DNA of 64,000 nt from DTCV01 sp964641155 (GTDB lineage Archaea; Thermoproteota; Thermoprotei_A; Sulfolobales; NBVN01). The position numbers and the translations under genes were made by a program. This document shows positions 36,154 to 45,800 of this stretch, piece by piece. Within the stretch, counting starts at the first letter, position 1; every line of letters begins with the position of its first letter. Location: positions 1 to 64,000 of the forward strand of contig CAZXJO010000001.1 of the NCBI GenBank assembly GCA_964641155.1. The letters run 5' to 3'. The notes below the pieces were generated by a model, which did no database searches, was not told where the DNA came from, and saw only the letters and a list, made by a program, of their open reading frames with translations.

Positions 36154-36879
36154 TCAAGCTTTAGCTAATGCTAGCGGTACGACCTTAATACCGAATGCTG
36201 GATCTACATCGAAAGCCACCGTATTCTCAGCCAGCGTCGGCGACCCCCTAATCTTAATGACGTTAATTACCTTCACAACCCTACCGCCGAGCTCCCCCAA
36301 TGTTAACCTAAAGCAGACGTCGGATACGGCTACTAATTCCTTGACTAACCTCTCGCCAATAATACCTGGATGCGCTGTAATGATCACGTTCTTACCCCTC
36401 TTAACAACGTTCTTCAATGATGTTAACAACGTATGCAGATCCTCATCACCTATATAGTGAAGTATAACACTAAAAGAATCAAAAACGAATGCATCGTACT
36501 TACCCATCAGGCCGTAGACGTAGGTGAGCAGGGAATCAACCACGTCCTTAACCCTATCACTCGCCCAGCTAATGCCTTCTAAGTTGGCTGAGAGCGCATG
36601 CAGCTGACCCATTAAAAAGTAATTGGTGAGGTCTAGGCTTATATTCCGCGCCTGATCTAGGAACTGCCTCACAGTGTTTTCGGTGGTTACGTAAACAACC
36701 CTCAAACCACTGGCCAAGTAACCCCTAATGAATTGAGTACATAAAGATGTTTTCCCAGTACCGTTCTCCCCCTCTATAAAGATCAACGACGGTGATGGTA
36801 GTCCACCACCTAACCTAACGTCCAGTTCTTCATTACCGGTGCTAACAACGGTCAGACGACTAACTGTATGTGAAGACAT
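36154..36879 (-). CDS. arlH: Archaellum motor ATPase-like protein ArlH (FlaH)
   Basis: About 241 residues; RecA/KaiC-like protein with Walker A FIEGENGTGKTSLC and Walker B DAFVFDSFSVIL. ArlH binds ATP and regulates ArlI. The frame is open to 36903, which would overlap arlF by 44 bp; ATG 36879 (MSSHTVSRL) overlaps it by 20 bp and is preferred. Co-transcribed with arlI and arlJ. Confidence 0.94.
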   Translation of the reverse strand: MSSHTVSRLTVVSTGNEELDVRLGGGLPSPSLIFIEGENGTGKTSLCTQFIRGYLASGLRVVYVTTENTVRQFLDQARNISLDLTNYFLMGQLHALSANLEGISWASDRVKDVVDSLLTYVYGLMGKYDAFVFDSFSVILHYIGDEDLHTLLTSLKNVVKRGKNVIITAHPGIIGERLVKELVAVSDVCFRLTLGELGGRVVKVINVIKIRGSPTLAENTVAFDVDPAFGIKVVPLALAKA

Positions 36880-37372
36880 ACTCTGTCCTGACCCCCCTAC
36901 CATCCATGAGGACTAGTACCACGGTCTGATTAGGTGATGGGACGAATCCCAGAGAAGCCCTAATAACAGCTGTAGCACCTGGCTTCAACTCCACAGGTTC
37001 TCCGACAGCCATCGGATAGGAGTTGTTACCTACCACTAACTCAGCCACATACCATGAGACCCCGTAACTTAACACCTCCACAGCATGCTCTGCAGTTTCA
37101 TTTACATAGTAGTCGACAATTAAAGTCGATGAAGGATTCATAAATGCCGAGGTAGGGCCTAAATTCCTTAACTTAAAAGTTATGTTGCATCCCTCAACGT
37201 AAGCATCAACAACTAACAACATCGGTTTTTGAGAACTACCTTCAAGTCTCTTGAGCTCTAAGACCTTATTCATGTTAACCGCATACGTCACTATGAAGTT
37301 AGCTAAGGTCGCTAATACGGCAATCATGGATACGATCATGATCGATGCGGTGACGACTGCCGAAACCGACAT
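36860..37372 (-). CDS. arlF: Archaellum stator protein ArlF (FlaF)
   Basis: 170 residues with one N-terminal membrane helix (about 4-32) and a beta-sandwich domain of roughly 130 residues (NITFKLRNLGPTSAFMNPSS). In Sulfolobales ArlF binds the S-layer as a stator and the order is arlG-arlF-arlH, as here. ArlG and ArlF are alike in architecture; the assignment is by position. It lies 4 bp after arlG. Confidence 0.85.
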   Translation of the reverse strand: MSVSAVVTASIMIVSMIAVLATLANFIVTYAVNMNKVLELKRLEGSSQKPMLLVVDAYVEGCNITFKLRNLGPTSAFMNPSSTLIVDYYVNETAEHAVEVLSYGVSWYVAELVVGNNSYPMAVGEPVELKPGATAVIRASLGFVPSPNQTVVLVLMDGRGVRTEYVFTYS

Positions 37373-37376
37373 AAGA

Positions 37377-37883
37377 TCACCTATGAATTAAGGTGAACTC
37401 CGACTCAACTATAGAGCCCTTAGGCGTAATTAACTTGAAATAGTACGGGGGCGCGACGCTCGTGGAGTTATATATGTAGATAACTACGGTTTCAGCAGGT
37501 TCTACAATGCCGTTAGCATTGTTAAACTCTATAAACCTCCAACAGCCGGTGAAAACCCCCGCGCTACAGTACGGGAAGTAGTAAGAAGAACCTACGGTGC
37601 CAAAGAAAACTGTAGACATCTCCACCCCATAAACCGAATAACTACCTACGTTTTTCACGTAGACCGCGAAAGCACCCTCAACCTCGTTATAAGTGCTGTA
37701 GACGTAGGCGAGCCTCTCACTCATCGATTGAACCACCTCCGAGAATGCTGATGTAAACCTATTCTGAAACGCCGACACCCTAGACATCACCGCAGACGAG
37801 AGGAGCACAGCTAGGGATATACCTGTGAGCAGTAGCAGTGCCTCAACTATGACTGCTGAAGCTCCTCTAGCCAAGCCTATCAC
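37377..37883 (-). CDS. arlG: Archaellum protein ArlG (FlaG)
   Basis: 168 residues: an N-terminal hydrophobic helix (SAVIVEALLLLTGISLAVLL), a short helical stretch, then a beta domain (AVYVKNVGSYSVYGVEMS). ArlG forms filaments capped on ArlF in the periplasm and helps hold the stator. Overlaps the ArlD/E-like gene by 17 bp and precedes arlF by 4 bp. Assignment by position and architecture. Confidence 0.83.
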   Translation of the reverse strand: MIGLARGASAVIVEALLLLTGISLAVLLSSAVMSRVSAFQNRFTSAFSEVVQSMSERLAYVYSTYNEVEGAFAVYVKNVGSYSVYGVEMSTVFFGTVGSSYYFPYCSAGVFTGCWRFIEFNNANGIVEPAETVVIYIYNSTSVAPPYYFKLITPKGSIVESEFTLIHR

Positions 37884-38643
37884 GCTTTAACAACTCATTC
37901 AATAAGTACCCATCTAAGACTGAGTCGCCAGTGCTTAGAGCCCTAAACAGGGCGAAGACATGCGGTAATTGTTTCTCCAAAGTTAGTCCCTTACTCCTCA
38001 TAGCGTCAGCTAATTCGACCAACTTAATTAGAACCTCACCGACATCCTCGTCGATAACACCCACATCCACGTAACCTTTAAGAATTAACATAGTCTGTTC
38101 CTTACCTACCTCATCCAACATCTTGTATACTATTTTAAGGAGATTAACAGTTTTGAGGAGATTTGGGAAAGAGGCTGATAATGACTTCTTACCATTTCTT
38201 TGAGAACCGCTACCGCTTTTACCGCTACTGGGCTTCTCGCGCAATACGTTGAAGGGATTAGAGCCCTCGGTGATCGCCTCCTTCACCTCAACCATAACAG
38301 CTTTCATACTCTCACTTAATTCACTCAGCTCCTTACGCAACCTACTTATTTCCTCCTCAAGACGTTCGAAACGCTCGATGACTTCCTGGGGAACCTTAAC
38401 CTCAGCGACCTCCTCCAGCTGCCTAACCTGAGTCACGTCCAACGTCTGGAGCTGTTGAGGAGGCCCCAACACCTTAGCCTCCAATTCTTGGTCCTTGGGT
38501 GTTAAACCTTCAACCACTCCTTCAACTGGTTGCTGCTGTGTATCAACATCGCTACCTAAGCTATTACTGCCTACCGATTCTAACCTACGTACCGCCGGAT
38601 GTACTAGTAGTCGGCATAATGGGCAGCTACATGACCATCTCAA
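37867..38643 (-). CDS. ArlC/D/E-like archaellum switch protein
   Basis: 258 residues from a TTG. A CxCPLC cluster at the N-terminus, a Gln/Pro/Glu-rich linker, a coiled coil (about 85-125, EVIERFERLEEEISRLRKEL), then a conserved-looking segment EGSNPFN and a C-terminal helical domain (about 175-235: NLLKIVYKMLDEVGKEQT, VGVIDEDVGEVLIKLVELA) resembling the FlaC/D/E domain of Euryarchaeota. Crenarchaea usually have ArlX instead, which I do not see. The start is uncertain. A TATA-like ATTAAAACG upstream (near 38665) could give a separate promoter. Confidence 0.7.
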   Translation of the reverse strand: MRWSCSCPLCRLLVHPAVRRLESVGSNSLGSDVDTQQQPVEGVVEGLTPKDQELEAKVLGPPQQLQTLDVTQVRQLEEVAEVKVPQEVIERFERLEEEISRLRKELSELSESMKAVMVEVKEAITEGSNPFNVLREKPSSGKSGSGSQRNGKKSLSASFPNLLKTVNLLKIVYKMLDEVGKEQTMLILKGYVDVGVIDEDVGEVLIKLVELADAMRSKGLTLEKQLPHVFALFRALSTGDSVLDGYLLNELLKRDRLG

Positions 38644-38695
38644 GTCTCACTATACCATTAAAACGTATTGAATGGGATTATTTATTTCTTTCTGA

Positions 38696-38923
38696 TTAAG
38701 AGGTACTCCTCAAACTCGAAACACCAGCTATGACTAAGTGGGAACCCACTACCAGTAAGAGAGCACCTAGGAATAAGGAGGTTAGTCTCAGAAGGGTGTT
38801 GTCGCTGAAGAACATACCAGCGTTGGATAGCAGGCTAATTAATACCCCCGTAATACCTAAGGTAAGACCTAGAAAAATGTAGAGAGTTACCACCAATTTA
38901 AACTTCTTAAGCAAAATCATCAC
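38696..38923 (-). CDS. Small two-helix membrane protein in the archaellum operon
   Basis: 75 residues with a basic start (LLKKFKL) and two membrane helices (about 10-33 and 45-68). No family recognised. It overlaps the stop of the 308-residue gene by 4 bp (ATGA), so it is coupled. Its position between arlB and the ArlD/E-like gene suggests a part in the archaellum or in filament export, but the sequence alone shows no function. Confidence 0.6.
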   Translation of the reverse strand: MMILLKKFKLVVTLYIFLGLTLGITGVLISLLSNAGMFFSDNTLLRLTSLFLGALLLVVGSHLVIAGVSSLRSTS

Positions 38924-39846
38924 CTCACAGGTAGGATGATTGACCCAACACCACTCACACCTGACGGTACGTTGAATGAGGTATCTAAAATCTTAACGCC
39001 ACCAGCAGACAGCTTAACGGATACCTGAGAACCACCTAAGACTAAATTATGTGGAAGTAGGACGGTGACTACGGCTTTATCACCAGCCCTAACACGGTCT
39101 GAAGAACTACTAATTAACAACGTAGGGGACCTTAAATTAGCTAGAAGATCTGCGACCCTAACCACGTAGTTGGTAATACCATCAAAAACCCTAACGTAGG
39201 CGCTGGGCTTGGAGGTAAGCGCCATCAATGCATTCAAGCAATCCAAAGATAACGTGGAGCCCTTACCAACTACTAGCACCTCATCAGAGTCCAAGCTTAA
39301 ATCAGTGGATACCTGCACGCCTGACAAAAACCTAATCAGGAAATCACTGTCGAGATCGCTGTTGAGGTCATCATCAATAACTACGTTATACCTGCCTGCG
39401 GAGTCTATATAGACAAATGACTCAACGTAGAAACCACCATCACCTGATACGAAGACCCTGCCAGAGGTCAAGGAACCCTTGAGAGATCCGTAGATCGTTC
39501 TACCGCTAAACCTGAAGGTATCTACGGGGGTGGACATGGACAACGTTGTCCTGCCTACAGAGATGTTGAGCGTCAAAGAGCTAACGTCCAGCGGGTCACC
39601 ACTGACGAACACAGGGATATCCAACCTCCAAACACTGCCATCACTGTAAAAAATACTCACAGATGAAACTGAGTAGAGCTGAGAGGAGGGTTCCCGATAG
39701 AGAGAGGAATATGAATAAATAATGAAACCGTACACGAGAGCAGTTGATATGAAGGCCAGGAGGACTACTGCAGACTCCTTACCCAAACCACGTGAAGTTG
39801 ATTTGATGTAAAAAAACCCAATCATTTTAACCCCCATACGTAACAC
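38920..39846 (-). CDS. Pilin-like secreted protein with probable class III signal
   Basis: 308 residues. The N-terminus contains KSTSRG followed by LGKESAVVLLAFISTALVYG: a basic residue and Gly, a Glu at +4 and a hydrophobic helix, the pattern of prepilin signals cleaved by PibD/ArlK. The rest is a beta-rich ectodomain (about 55-308) ending in an Ig-like part (VRAGDKAVVTVLLPHNL, LGGSQVSVKLSAGGV). It sits 19 bp after arlB, so it could be a minor filament or cap component. No family is recognised. Three Met codons allow several starts. Confidence 0.6.
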   Translation of the reverse strand: MLRMGVKMIGFFYIKSTSRGLGKESAVVLLAFISTALVYGFIIYSYSSLYREPSSQLYSVSSVSIFYSDGSVWRLDIPVFVSGDPLDVSSLTLNISVGRTTLSMSTPVDTFRFSGRTIYGSLKGSLTSGRVFVSGDGGFYVESFVYIDSAGRYNVVIDDDLNSDLDSDFLIRFLSGVQVSTDLSLDSDEVLVVGKGSTLSLDCLNALMALTSKPSAYVRVFDGITNYVVRVADLLANLRSPTLLISSSSDRVRAGDKAVVTVLLPHNLVLGGSQVSVKLSAGGVKILDTSFNVPSGVSGVGSIILPVR

Positions 39847-39865
39847 CTCTCTAACATTTTAAAGG

Positions 39866-40495
39866 TTAGCCTATGTCTAGGTCTACGTAATCGCTGTCAA
39901 TCTTAGGAGGCACAACCCTCTCAACAGTTACTGAAGCACCCTGAGGAGGCTTAATCTCGACAATGATCCTACTATACGGCCCGGTATTCCCTGGAACCTT
40001 GAACACTAATAGCACGATCTCGCCAGGCTCCAACAAATTGTCCGGTGTATCCTCATCAGTCCTAACATAAACCCAAGTAGCATTCAAACTGTCTAAACCT
40101 GTAACAGTGCCGAAATCCTTAATGAAGCTAAACGTACTACTAACATATTTATATCCGTTATCCGTGTGTACAGCTGTCCCGTCGGGATGTATTACCGTTA
40201 TAGCTACAGCCGTCTTATTCAGGTCAACTGCTCTTGAACCGGCTGTTAGCTTTATGGGTATGGCGACTAAGTTAATATTGTTCGCTGCTTTATTTGCTTT
40301 TGCTATTACGTTTCCTGCTATGTCTATGGCCCTTGTTGATTCCTCATAAGCCCTAGCTATTACTTCCTTAGTCTTCTGTGTTGTGAACATACCCATGTTC
40401 AGCACTACGAAGGCTAAAGCACTAGCAACCAACACAAACGCTATCAACACTATAGCAGCCTCAATACCTACGATACCCTTCCTAAACCCAACCAC
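39866..40495 (-). CDS. arlB: Archaellin (ArlB / FlaB)
   Basis: 209 residues from GTG 40495. The class III signal is VGFRKG followed by IVGIEAAIVLIAFVLVASAL, so cleavage after RKG exposes a hydrophobic filament core with the conserved Glu at +5. The remainder is an archaellin beta domain. GTG 40504 is also in frame, but GAGGTG just before GTG 40495 makes the later start more likely. First gene of the leftward arl locus. I see only one archaellin gene. Confidence 0.93.
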   Translation of the reverse strand: MVGFRKGIVGIEAAIVLIAFVLVASALAFVVLNMGMFTTQKTKEVIARAYEESTRAIDIAGNVIAKANKAANNINLVAIPIKLTAGSRAVDLNKTAVAITVIHPDGTAVHTDNGYKYVSSTFSFIKDFGTVTGLDSLNATWVYVRTDEDTPDNLLEPGEIVLLVFKVPGNTGPYSRIIVEIKPPQGASVTVERVVPPKIDSDYVDLDIG

Positions 40496-40527
40496 GCACC
40501 ACACCTCAAGAACGGAAACGAAGAAAA

Positions 40528-40537
40528 GGTATATAGT
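40528..40537 (-). promoter_or_regulatory. TATA-like box of arlB
   Basis: ACTATATACC on this strand, centred about 26 nt before position 40506, which would be a likely start of transcription just upstream of the arlB translation start. The divergent L10e gene has its own box about 130 bp away. Confidence 0.55.
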
Positions 40538-40663
40538 AATTAAGGGGGAATTCGACCACAGATCGACAGCTCAGTCTAGGTTTGTGAACTATCTTCGGTC
40601 GTTATGGGTTATCTGACGTGTAGTTTTGAGCTGTGCGATCTTCATGCTTACTTATAATGAGTT

Positions 40664-40673
40664 TTTAAATGTG
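40664..40673 (+). promoter_or_regulatory. TATA-like box upstream of the L10e gene
   Basis: TTTTTAAATG, about 30 nt before the GTG start at 40703, with GGTGGTGG as the ribosome binding site. It fits an archaeal BRE/TATA promoter with a short leader. Confidence 0.45.
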
Positions 40674-40702
40674 GGGTGTTTATTTCTAGTTAGGTGGTGG
40701 TA

Positions 40703-41221
40703 GTGCCTTTAAGGCCTGGTAGGTGCTATAAGGAGCTTAAGAAGCCCCCGTATACTAGGAAGGATTACATTAGCGGTGTCCCTCAGCCTAAGATAGTTAA
40801 GTTCGTCATGGGTAATAGCAAAGGCGCTTTCGATACTGTGGTTAGGCTTGTGGCCAGAGAGAATGTCCAAGTAAGGCATAATGCCTTGGAGGCCGCTAGG
40901 GTCATGGCACATAAGTACCTCAGTAAGCATGTTGGTGATGAGAACTACTTACTCATCATTAGGTCTTACCCTCACCACGTCTTAAGGGAGAACAAGATGA
41001 TGGCCTTCGCAGGTGCTGACAGGCTTCAGGACGGCATGCGGTTATCTTTTGGTAGGCCTATAGGTACTGCTGCCAGGGTACATGAAGGTGATGTAGTGGC
41101 TGAGGTTAGGGTACCTAATAAGTTCGTTCCTCAGGCTAAGGAGGCCATGAGGAGGGTGCTCTCTAAAATAGGTATTAAGGCTGAGGTAGTTATTGAGAGC
41201 TTAAGTGAAGTACAGACATGA
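40703..41221 (+). CDS. rpl10e: 50S ribosomal protein L10e (uL16)
   Basis: 172 residues starting MPLRPGRCYKELKKPPYTR-like, the standard family N-terminus; the frame extends to GTG 40694 but GTG 40703 gives that exact start. Other family segments are ENKMMAFAGADRLQDGMR and GRPIGTAARVHEGD. L10e sits near the tRNA binding sites of the large subunit. The dph2 start overlaps its stop by 4 bp. Confidence 0.96.
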   Translation: MPLRPGRCYKELKKPPYTRKDYISGVPQPKIVKFVMGNSKGAFDTVVRLVARENVQVRHNALEAARVMAHKYLSKHVGDENYLLIIRSYPHHVLRENKMMAFAGADRLQDGMRLSFGRPIGTAARVHEGDVVAEVRVPNKFVPQAKEAMRRVLSKIGIKAEVVIESLSEVQT

Positions 41222-42225
41222 GTGAGTTAAGGAAGTACTACACTTACGACCTAGGCAAGGTCGTTGAGGAAGTACGCATTAGGAATGCGAGTAGGGTGCT
41301 GATTCAACTCCCCGATGGGCTCAAACACTACGCAACCGAGTTATTGGAAGAACTGACCGATGCGTTAAGGGATGTTGAATTCACAGTCGATGCTAACCCT
41401 ATCTACGGTTCATGCGTGCTCAACAGATACATGTTCGAAAGGTACGATGCAGTACTTCACTTCGGCCACGAACCGTACCCCTACACCACACACCCTGAGG
41501 GGAAGGTAGTATTTCTAGACTTCCTAAGCAACTTAAAGCCTAGTGAGGACTCAATAATTAATAAGCTTGAAGAATTATTAAGAGCTCTAAACGCTGGTAG
41601 GGTAGCCATCTACACAGTTCATCAACATAAGAAGACCTTAGCGATTCTTGGGAACTCCTTGACGAATGCTGGGATAAAAGTCCTCAACAATTTGAACAAT
41701 GCTGCCATTATGGGGTGTTGGTTTAATGACGTATTAAGCTACTCGAACGCCGTAGATAGCTACATCATCGTATCAAGCGGTCTTTTCCACCCGTTAGGTG
41801 TGGGATTACTTACCAAGGGGCAGAAACACATAATACAGTTAGACCTCTACAGGGGTGAGGTAAGGCTCCTAGATAACGTTGTGGAGAAGTACTTAAGGGT
41901 CCGCTACGGTAAGGTCATGAGTTCCTTAGATGCGAGGAGTTGGTGCTTAATTCACGGGGTTGAAGGTCAGTTCAGGAGCGGTGTTAGGAAAGAACTAATT
42001 AACGCGTTAAGTTCTAAGGGCTTTAAATACATTGAATGTCAGTCATTGTTCATAAGCAGGGAGACTTTGAGGAACGTAGACAGTGGTGACATAGACGTGT
42101 TCGTCATAACTGCATGTCCTAGAATACCTATCGATGACCTACAAGACTTTGAAAAACCTGTCCTAACACCTGGTGAGGCGTTTATGGTGTTAAGGAACGT
42201 TAATGATTACATAATCCCATGGTGA
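41218..42225 (+). CDS. dph2: Diphthamide biosynthesis protein Dph2
   Basis: 335 residues. Three cysteines at the expected positions bind the [4Fe-4S] cluster: NPIYGSCVLN, AAIMGCWFND and VITACPRIPI. The archaeal enzyme is a homodimeric non-canonical radical SAM enzyme that transfers the 3-amino-3-carboxypropyl group from SAM to a histidine of elongation factor 2. It overlaps the L10e gene by 4 bp. Confidence 0.95.
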   Translation: MSELRKYYTYDLGKVVEEVRIRNASRVLIQLPDGLKHYATELLEELTDALRDVEFTVDANPIYGSCVLNRYMFERYDAVLHFGHEPYPYTTHPEGKVVFLDFLSNLKPSEDSIINKLEELLRALNAGRVAIYTVHQHKKTLAILGNSLTNAGIKVLNNLNNAAIMGCWFNDVLSYSNAVDSYIIVSSGLFHPLGVGLLTKGQKHIIQLDLYRGEVRLLDNVVEKYLRVRYGKVMSSLDARSWCLIHGVEGQFRSGVRKELINALSSKGFKYIECQSLFISRETLRNVDSGDIDVFVITACPRIPIDDLQDFEKPVLTPGEAFMVLRNVNDYIIPW

Positions 42226-42285
42226 GGTCCCGCAACATTAGATCATTTAAAACCATTCAAACCTATTGCTAGTGAGGTGGTGAGG

Positions 42286-42864
42286 ATGAGTAGGTTGAAG
42301 GAGTTGATGGACATGGATGCCATCCCAGGCACAGCGCTCTGCGTCATAGAGGAATTCCTCCCAGGTAATTGGGTTTACGAGGAAGAGGGGGTGATAAGAG
42401 CTGCTGTCGTGGGTAAGGTAAGCCCTGACCTAAGGCTGAGGACGATTAACGTCAGGCCAAGCGTTAAGCCTCCCCAACTACCTTCGAAGGGGGATACGGT
42501 GTACGGACTTGTTGTGGTACTCCATGAGGAGCTCGCCGTGGTTAAGCTGTTCGCTAGTGAGTCAGGGAGTAGGTACGCCAACCCTTTCACAGGATTACTA
42601 CACATAACTCAAGTACAGGAAGGATATGTTAAGAACTTCAACGACGTCCTAGCGGTCGGTGATATCATTAAGGCCAAAATACTGAATAACACAACTCCGT
42701 ACAGCATAACCATTAAGGGACAGAAACTAGGTGTGGTGATGTCTTACTGTACGGTGTGCGGCTCGCAAATGAGGAAACACCAATCAGACACTCTGAAATG
42801 TTTGAAGTGCGGCAACGTTGAGAAGAGGAAGTTAAGTGTTCACTACGCATCAATCAGCCTTTGA
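42286..42864 (+). CDS. csl4: Archaeal exosome subunit Csl4
   Basis: 192 residues: N-terminal beta domain (GTALCVIEEFLPGNWVYEE), S1 domain (about 70-140, KGDTVYGLVVVLHEELAVVK) and a C-terminal zinc ribbon (CTVCGSQMRKHQ ... LKCLKCGNVEKR). Csl4 caps the RNA-degrading exosome ring and recruits substrates. ATG 42286 has GGTGGTGAGG just upstream; GTG 42277 is in frame. Confidence 0.93.
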   Translation: MSRLKELMDMDAIPGTALCVIEEFLPGNWVYEEEGVIRAAVVGKVSPDLRLRTINVRPSVKPPQLPSKGDTVYGLVVVLHEELAVVKLFASESGSRYANPFTGLLHITQVQEGYVKNFNDVLAVGDIIKAKILNNTTPYSITIKGQKLGVVMSYCTVCGSQMRKHQSDTLKCLKCGNVEKRKLSVHYASISL

Positions 42865-42899
42865 TTGAGGCCGTCATCACGTTACCCGCCCTCACAACT

Positions 42900-45800
42900 T
42901 CAGCTGACAGACACCTCCGAACCCTCATACCTCCCTGTAACATCATTTAGAAGCGTGGCACTTCTAAGCCTTATGTTCACGACATCGCTTAGAAGTAGGG
43001 TCAGCGCATCATCCCTGCTAAGTAAATTACTTCTAACAGCTTCTAGAAGGCTCTCAACTTCCCTGGTCGCAACCTCACTAACCACCTCAGGAATGTTCTT
43101 GGAGAGTAGGTCATACACTTCAATACCTAACTTAGTCGGTATCAGGAACATCCTCTTCTTAGAGAGTATTAGGTACCCATGCCTTATGTTGTTATCTATC
43201 GATTTAGCGTAGGTGCTCGGCCTACCGATCCCCTTACTCTTCATGATCTTGATGACGTTACCTACATCAAGTAACCTCACCTCAGAACCCTTAACAACCT
43301 TAACAACCTGAGGCATTATTTCCACCATTTCCTGCGTCTCGAACGACGGAATCACGGCTAAGTTATTACATATCTTGAGGAAACCCTCCTTCAAAATGCT
43401 TACCGGGATCTCAACCAGTTTCTTGAAGCCCCCGATCTCGGCCTCATATATGTTGAACCTGACCTCAGCTTCGGATGCCTGACTGGATATGAATCTATCG
43501 AATATCAAGTTGTAGAGCCTGAAATGACTTCCTGTGAGCTTCGTGTAGAGCTCGTTAACTGTGTAGTTGTAGATCTCGTTGCCGTCTATAGATCTGGTAG
43601 GTCTGATGCACTCATGCGTCCCCACCACACCCCAGGACCTGGGCTTAAATAACGCCGACGAACCCACCTTACTTAAGTACTCCTTAGCAACTTCAATTCC
43701 TGTTGCTGATACGTGGGTCGAATCAGTTCTATGGTAAGTTATGAGACCTAACTCGAATAGGTCCTGGGCTAACCTCATGACAGCACTTGCCGGTAATTTC
43801 AAAACGTTGGATGCGTCGATAAGCAATTCATCCGTGGTGTAGGGGGGTCTGGGTTGGAGTGTTCTGACCTCACTGCCCAACTTCTTCAGCTTAATTCCAC
43901 TCGCCTTGACCTCCTCAGCGAGTTTGGATGCCTCATCCTTATCCCTCAGGAATACAGTTAAGTAGTACCTGTCAAGGACCCTTATTATTACGTTATAACC
44001 CCTGCTCCTCAAGTACTTCATGTAGTTATCGACTACCCAACTGAGGACTGGTGTTTGGACCCTACCTCCCCCAAGCCAGTGTTTGTTGAAGTATTTCTTA
44101 AGCATGTCACTTACTTCAAAACCTACAAACCTATCATCGACCCTCCTAACCAGTTGAGCATTAACTCTAAGCATGTCTATCCCCCTAGAACTCCTGAGGG
44201 CCTCAACTAAGGCCTTCCTAGTTACTTCGTGGAACTCCGCCCTCCTGATGTCCTGGGAGTAGGGGGTCAGGGATAGGTACACGTCATACGCTATCTTCTC
44301 ACCCTCATCATCTGGGTCGGTAGCTATGAACACCGTATCAGCTTCCTGAGCCAGCTTCCTCAATATGTCGACTACCTTAATGCTATCCCTTAGCCTAGGA
44401 GAGCCACACCTCGGACACTCGTTAACCCTATCAGTGAACTGATACCCGCAGTCGAAACATCTCTTAATAGAAGTATACACAGGCGTTAAACCATCAGGGC
44501 CTAACCTAATACCGTGTAAGCCCTCATCAACCACTAAATCAGTTATGTGCCCGAACGTGGGGGCTATGGATGCCACGTAGACCTTACCATCCACGGGGAT
44601 CACGGTCTCGTACACCACGTACTCACCTAAGTATCTCCTCCCAGGCCGCCCGAACATCGACGCTATGGTTCTAGCCTTAGTTGGTGACTCAACAACTATT
44701 AACGCAGACCTGACGCTAGTGTTTAATGATGAGGTAATCCCCGGGAACGTACTCCTACTCCTAACCTGCCTCTCCTTAACCTCCTCTAAGTCAACTTCCT
44801 TCAAACTTCTTACGTTGGCGCTGGGCACGTAATTCCTCAACCTCTTGATGAATACGTTGAGTAGTTCTAGGTCATCAACGAGTATTACGGAGAGGCCTAA
44901 CGTCATCGCACCGTTATACAGCCTGCTGCTCCGGCCTGATGCCTGGATGTATGTCATAATGTCTGGGGACCAAACCACAACTTTGCCGTTCTTATATCTA
45001 AGTATGTAATCGCCTAGTACTAGTTTGGAGTGATCACGTAGGTAGGCGTTAATGAGGCTCTTAACACTCTCCGATGATTTAAGTATAGCTTCCTTAAGCT
45101 CCAGCAGTTGTCCGTCAACCTCTACCAGATCCCTCAAAGCATATGTGAGCACCCTAAACTTCTTCGGCGGTAGGCCTCTCAACTTACGCAACAGGTCTTC
45201 GGGGGCAGTGAAGCCTATGCTCAATTTAGATAGTTCGGTGCAGATGTAGATGAAGGTCCTCGGATTCAATAATATGTTGTCCAAGTAGAATTCGTTCTTG
45301 GGTATGCCGACGAACACGGCGTTATATATTTTCAACGGCTCATCTATGCCTCTAGTCATGATCCCGTAGTACGTGGAGACACCTACAACAACGTCCACCA
45401 CACCATCCCTAAGCATGTCCAGAGCTTTCCTAGATGTGGCTAAAGCAACCCTAAACCCTGACTCCTTCAAATTGTTTGCCAACTGCTTACAGTAATTCAG
45501 GCCCAAATCCTTACTGACGAAGATCAAGGTACCTCCAACCAACTTCGTTAGTAACTCCTTAAGTGAGGCCTCACTAAATTCCTCATAAACCTCAACCACG
45601 TTTCTCAAGTAATCACTTATGGCCCCAACTTCGAAGCCTAAGATCTCCCTAAGAACTTTAACTCTCTCACCCCTGCTCCTGCCAGTTGCGCTAGCGATTA
45701 ATAGCTGACCTAAGCGGCTGTAGTCAATAGACTTGACTAAGCTTAAAGTGTTCCGATACAGTTCTTCCCTAAGCTTTGTGACTAATTCGCTATTACCTGA

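Noticed and set aside
42865..43212. A 115-codon plus-strand frame after csl4
   Set aside because: Almost wholly antisense to the C-terminus of reverse gyrase; Ser/Leu/Thr-rich shadow.
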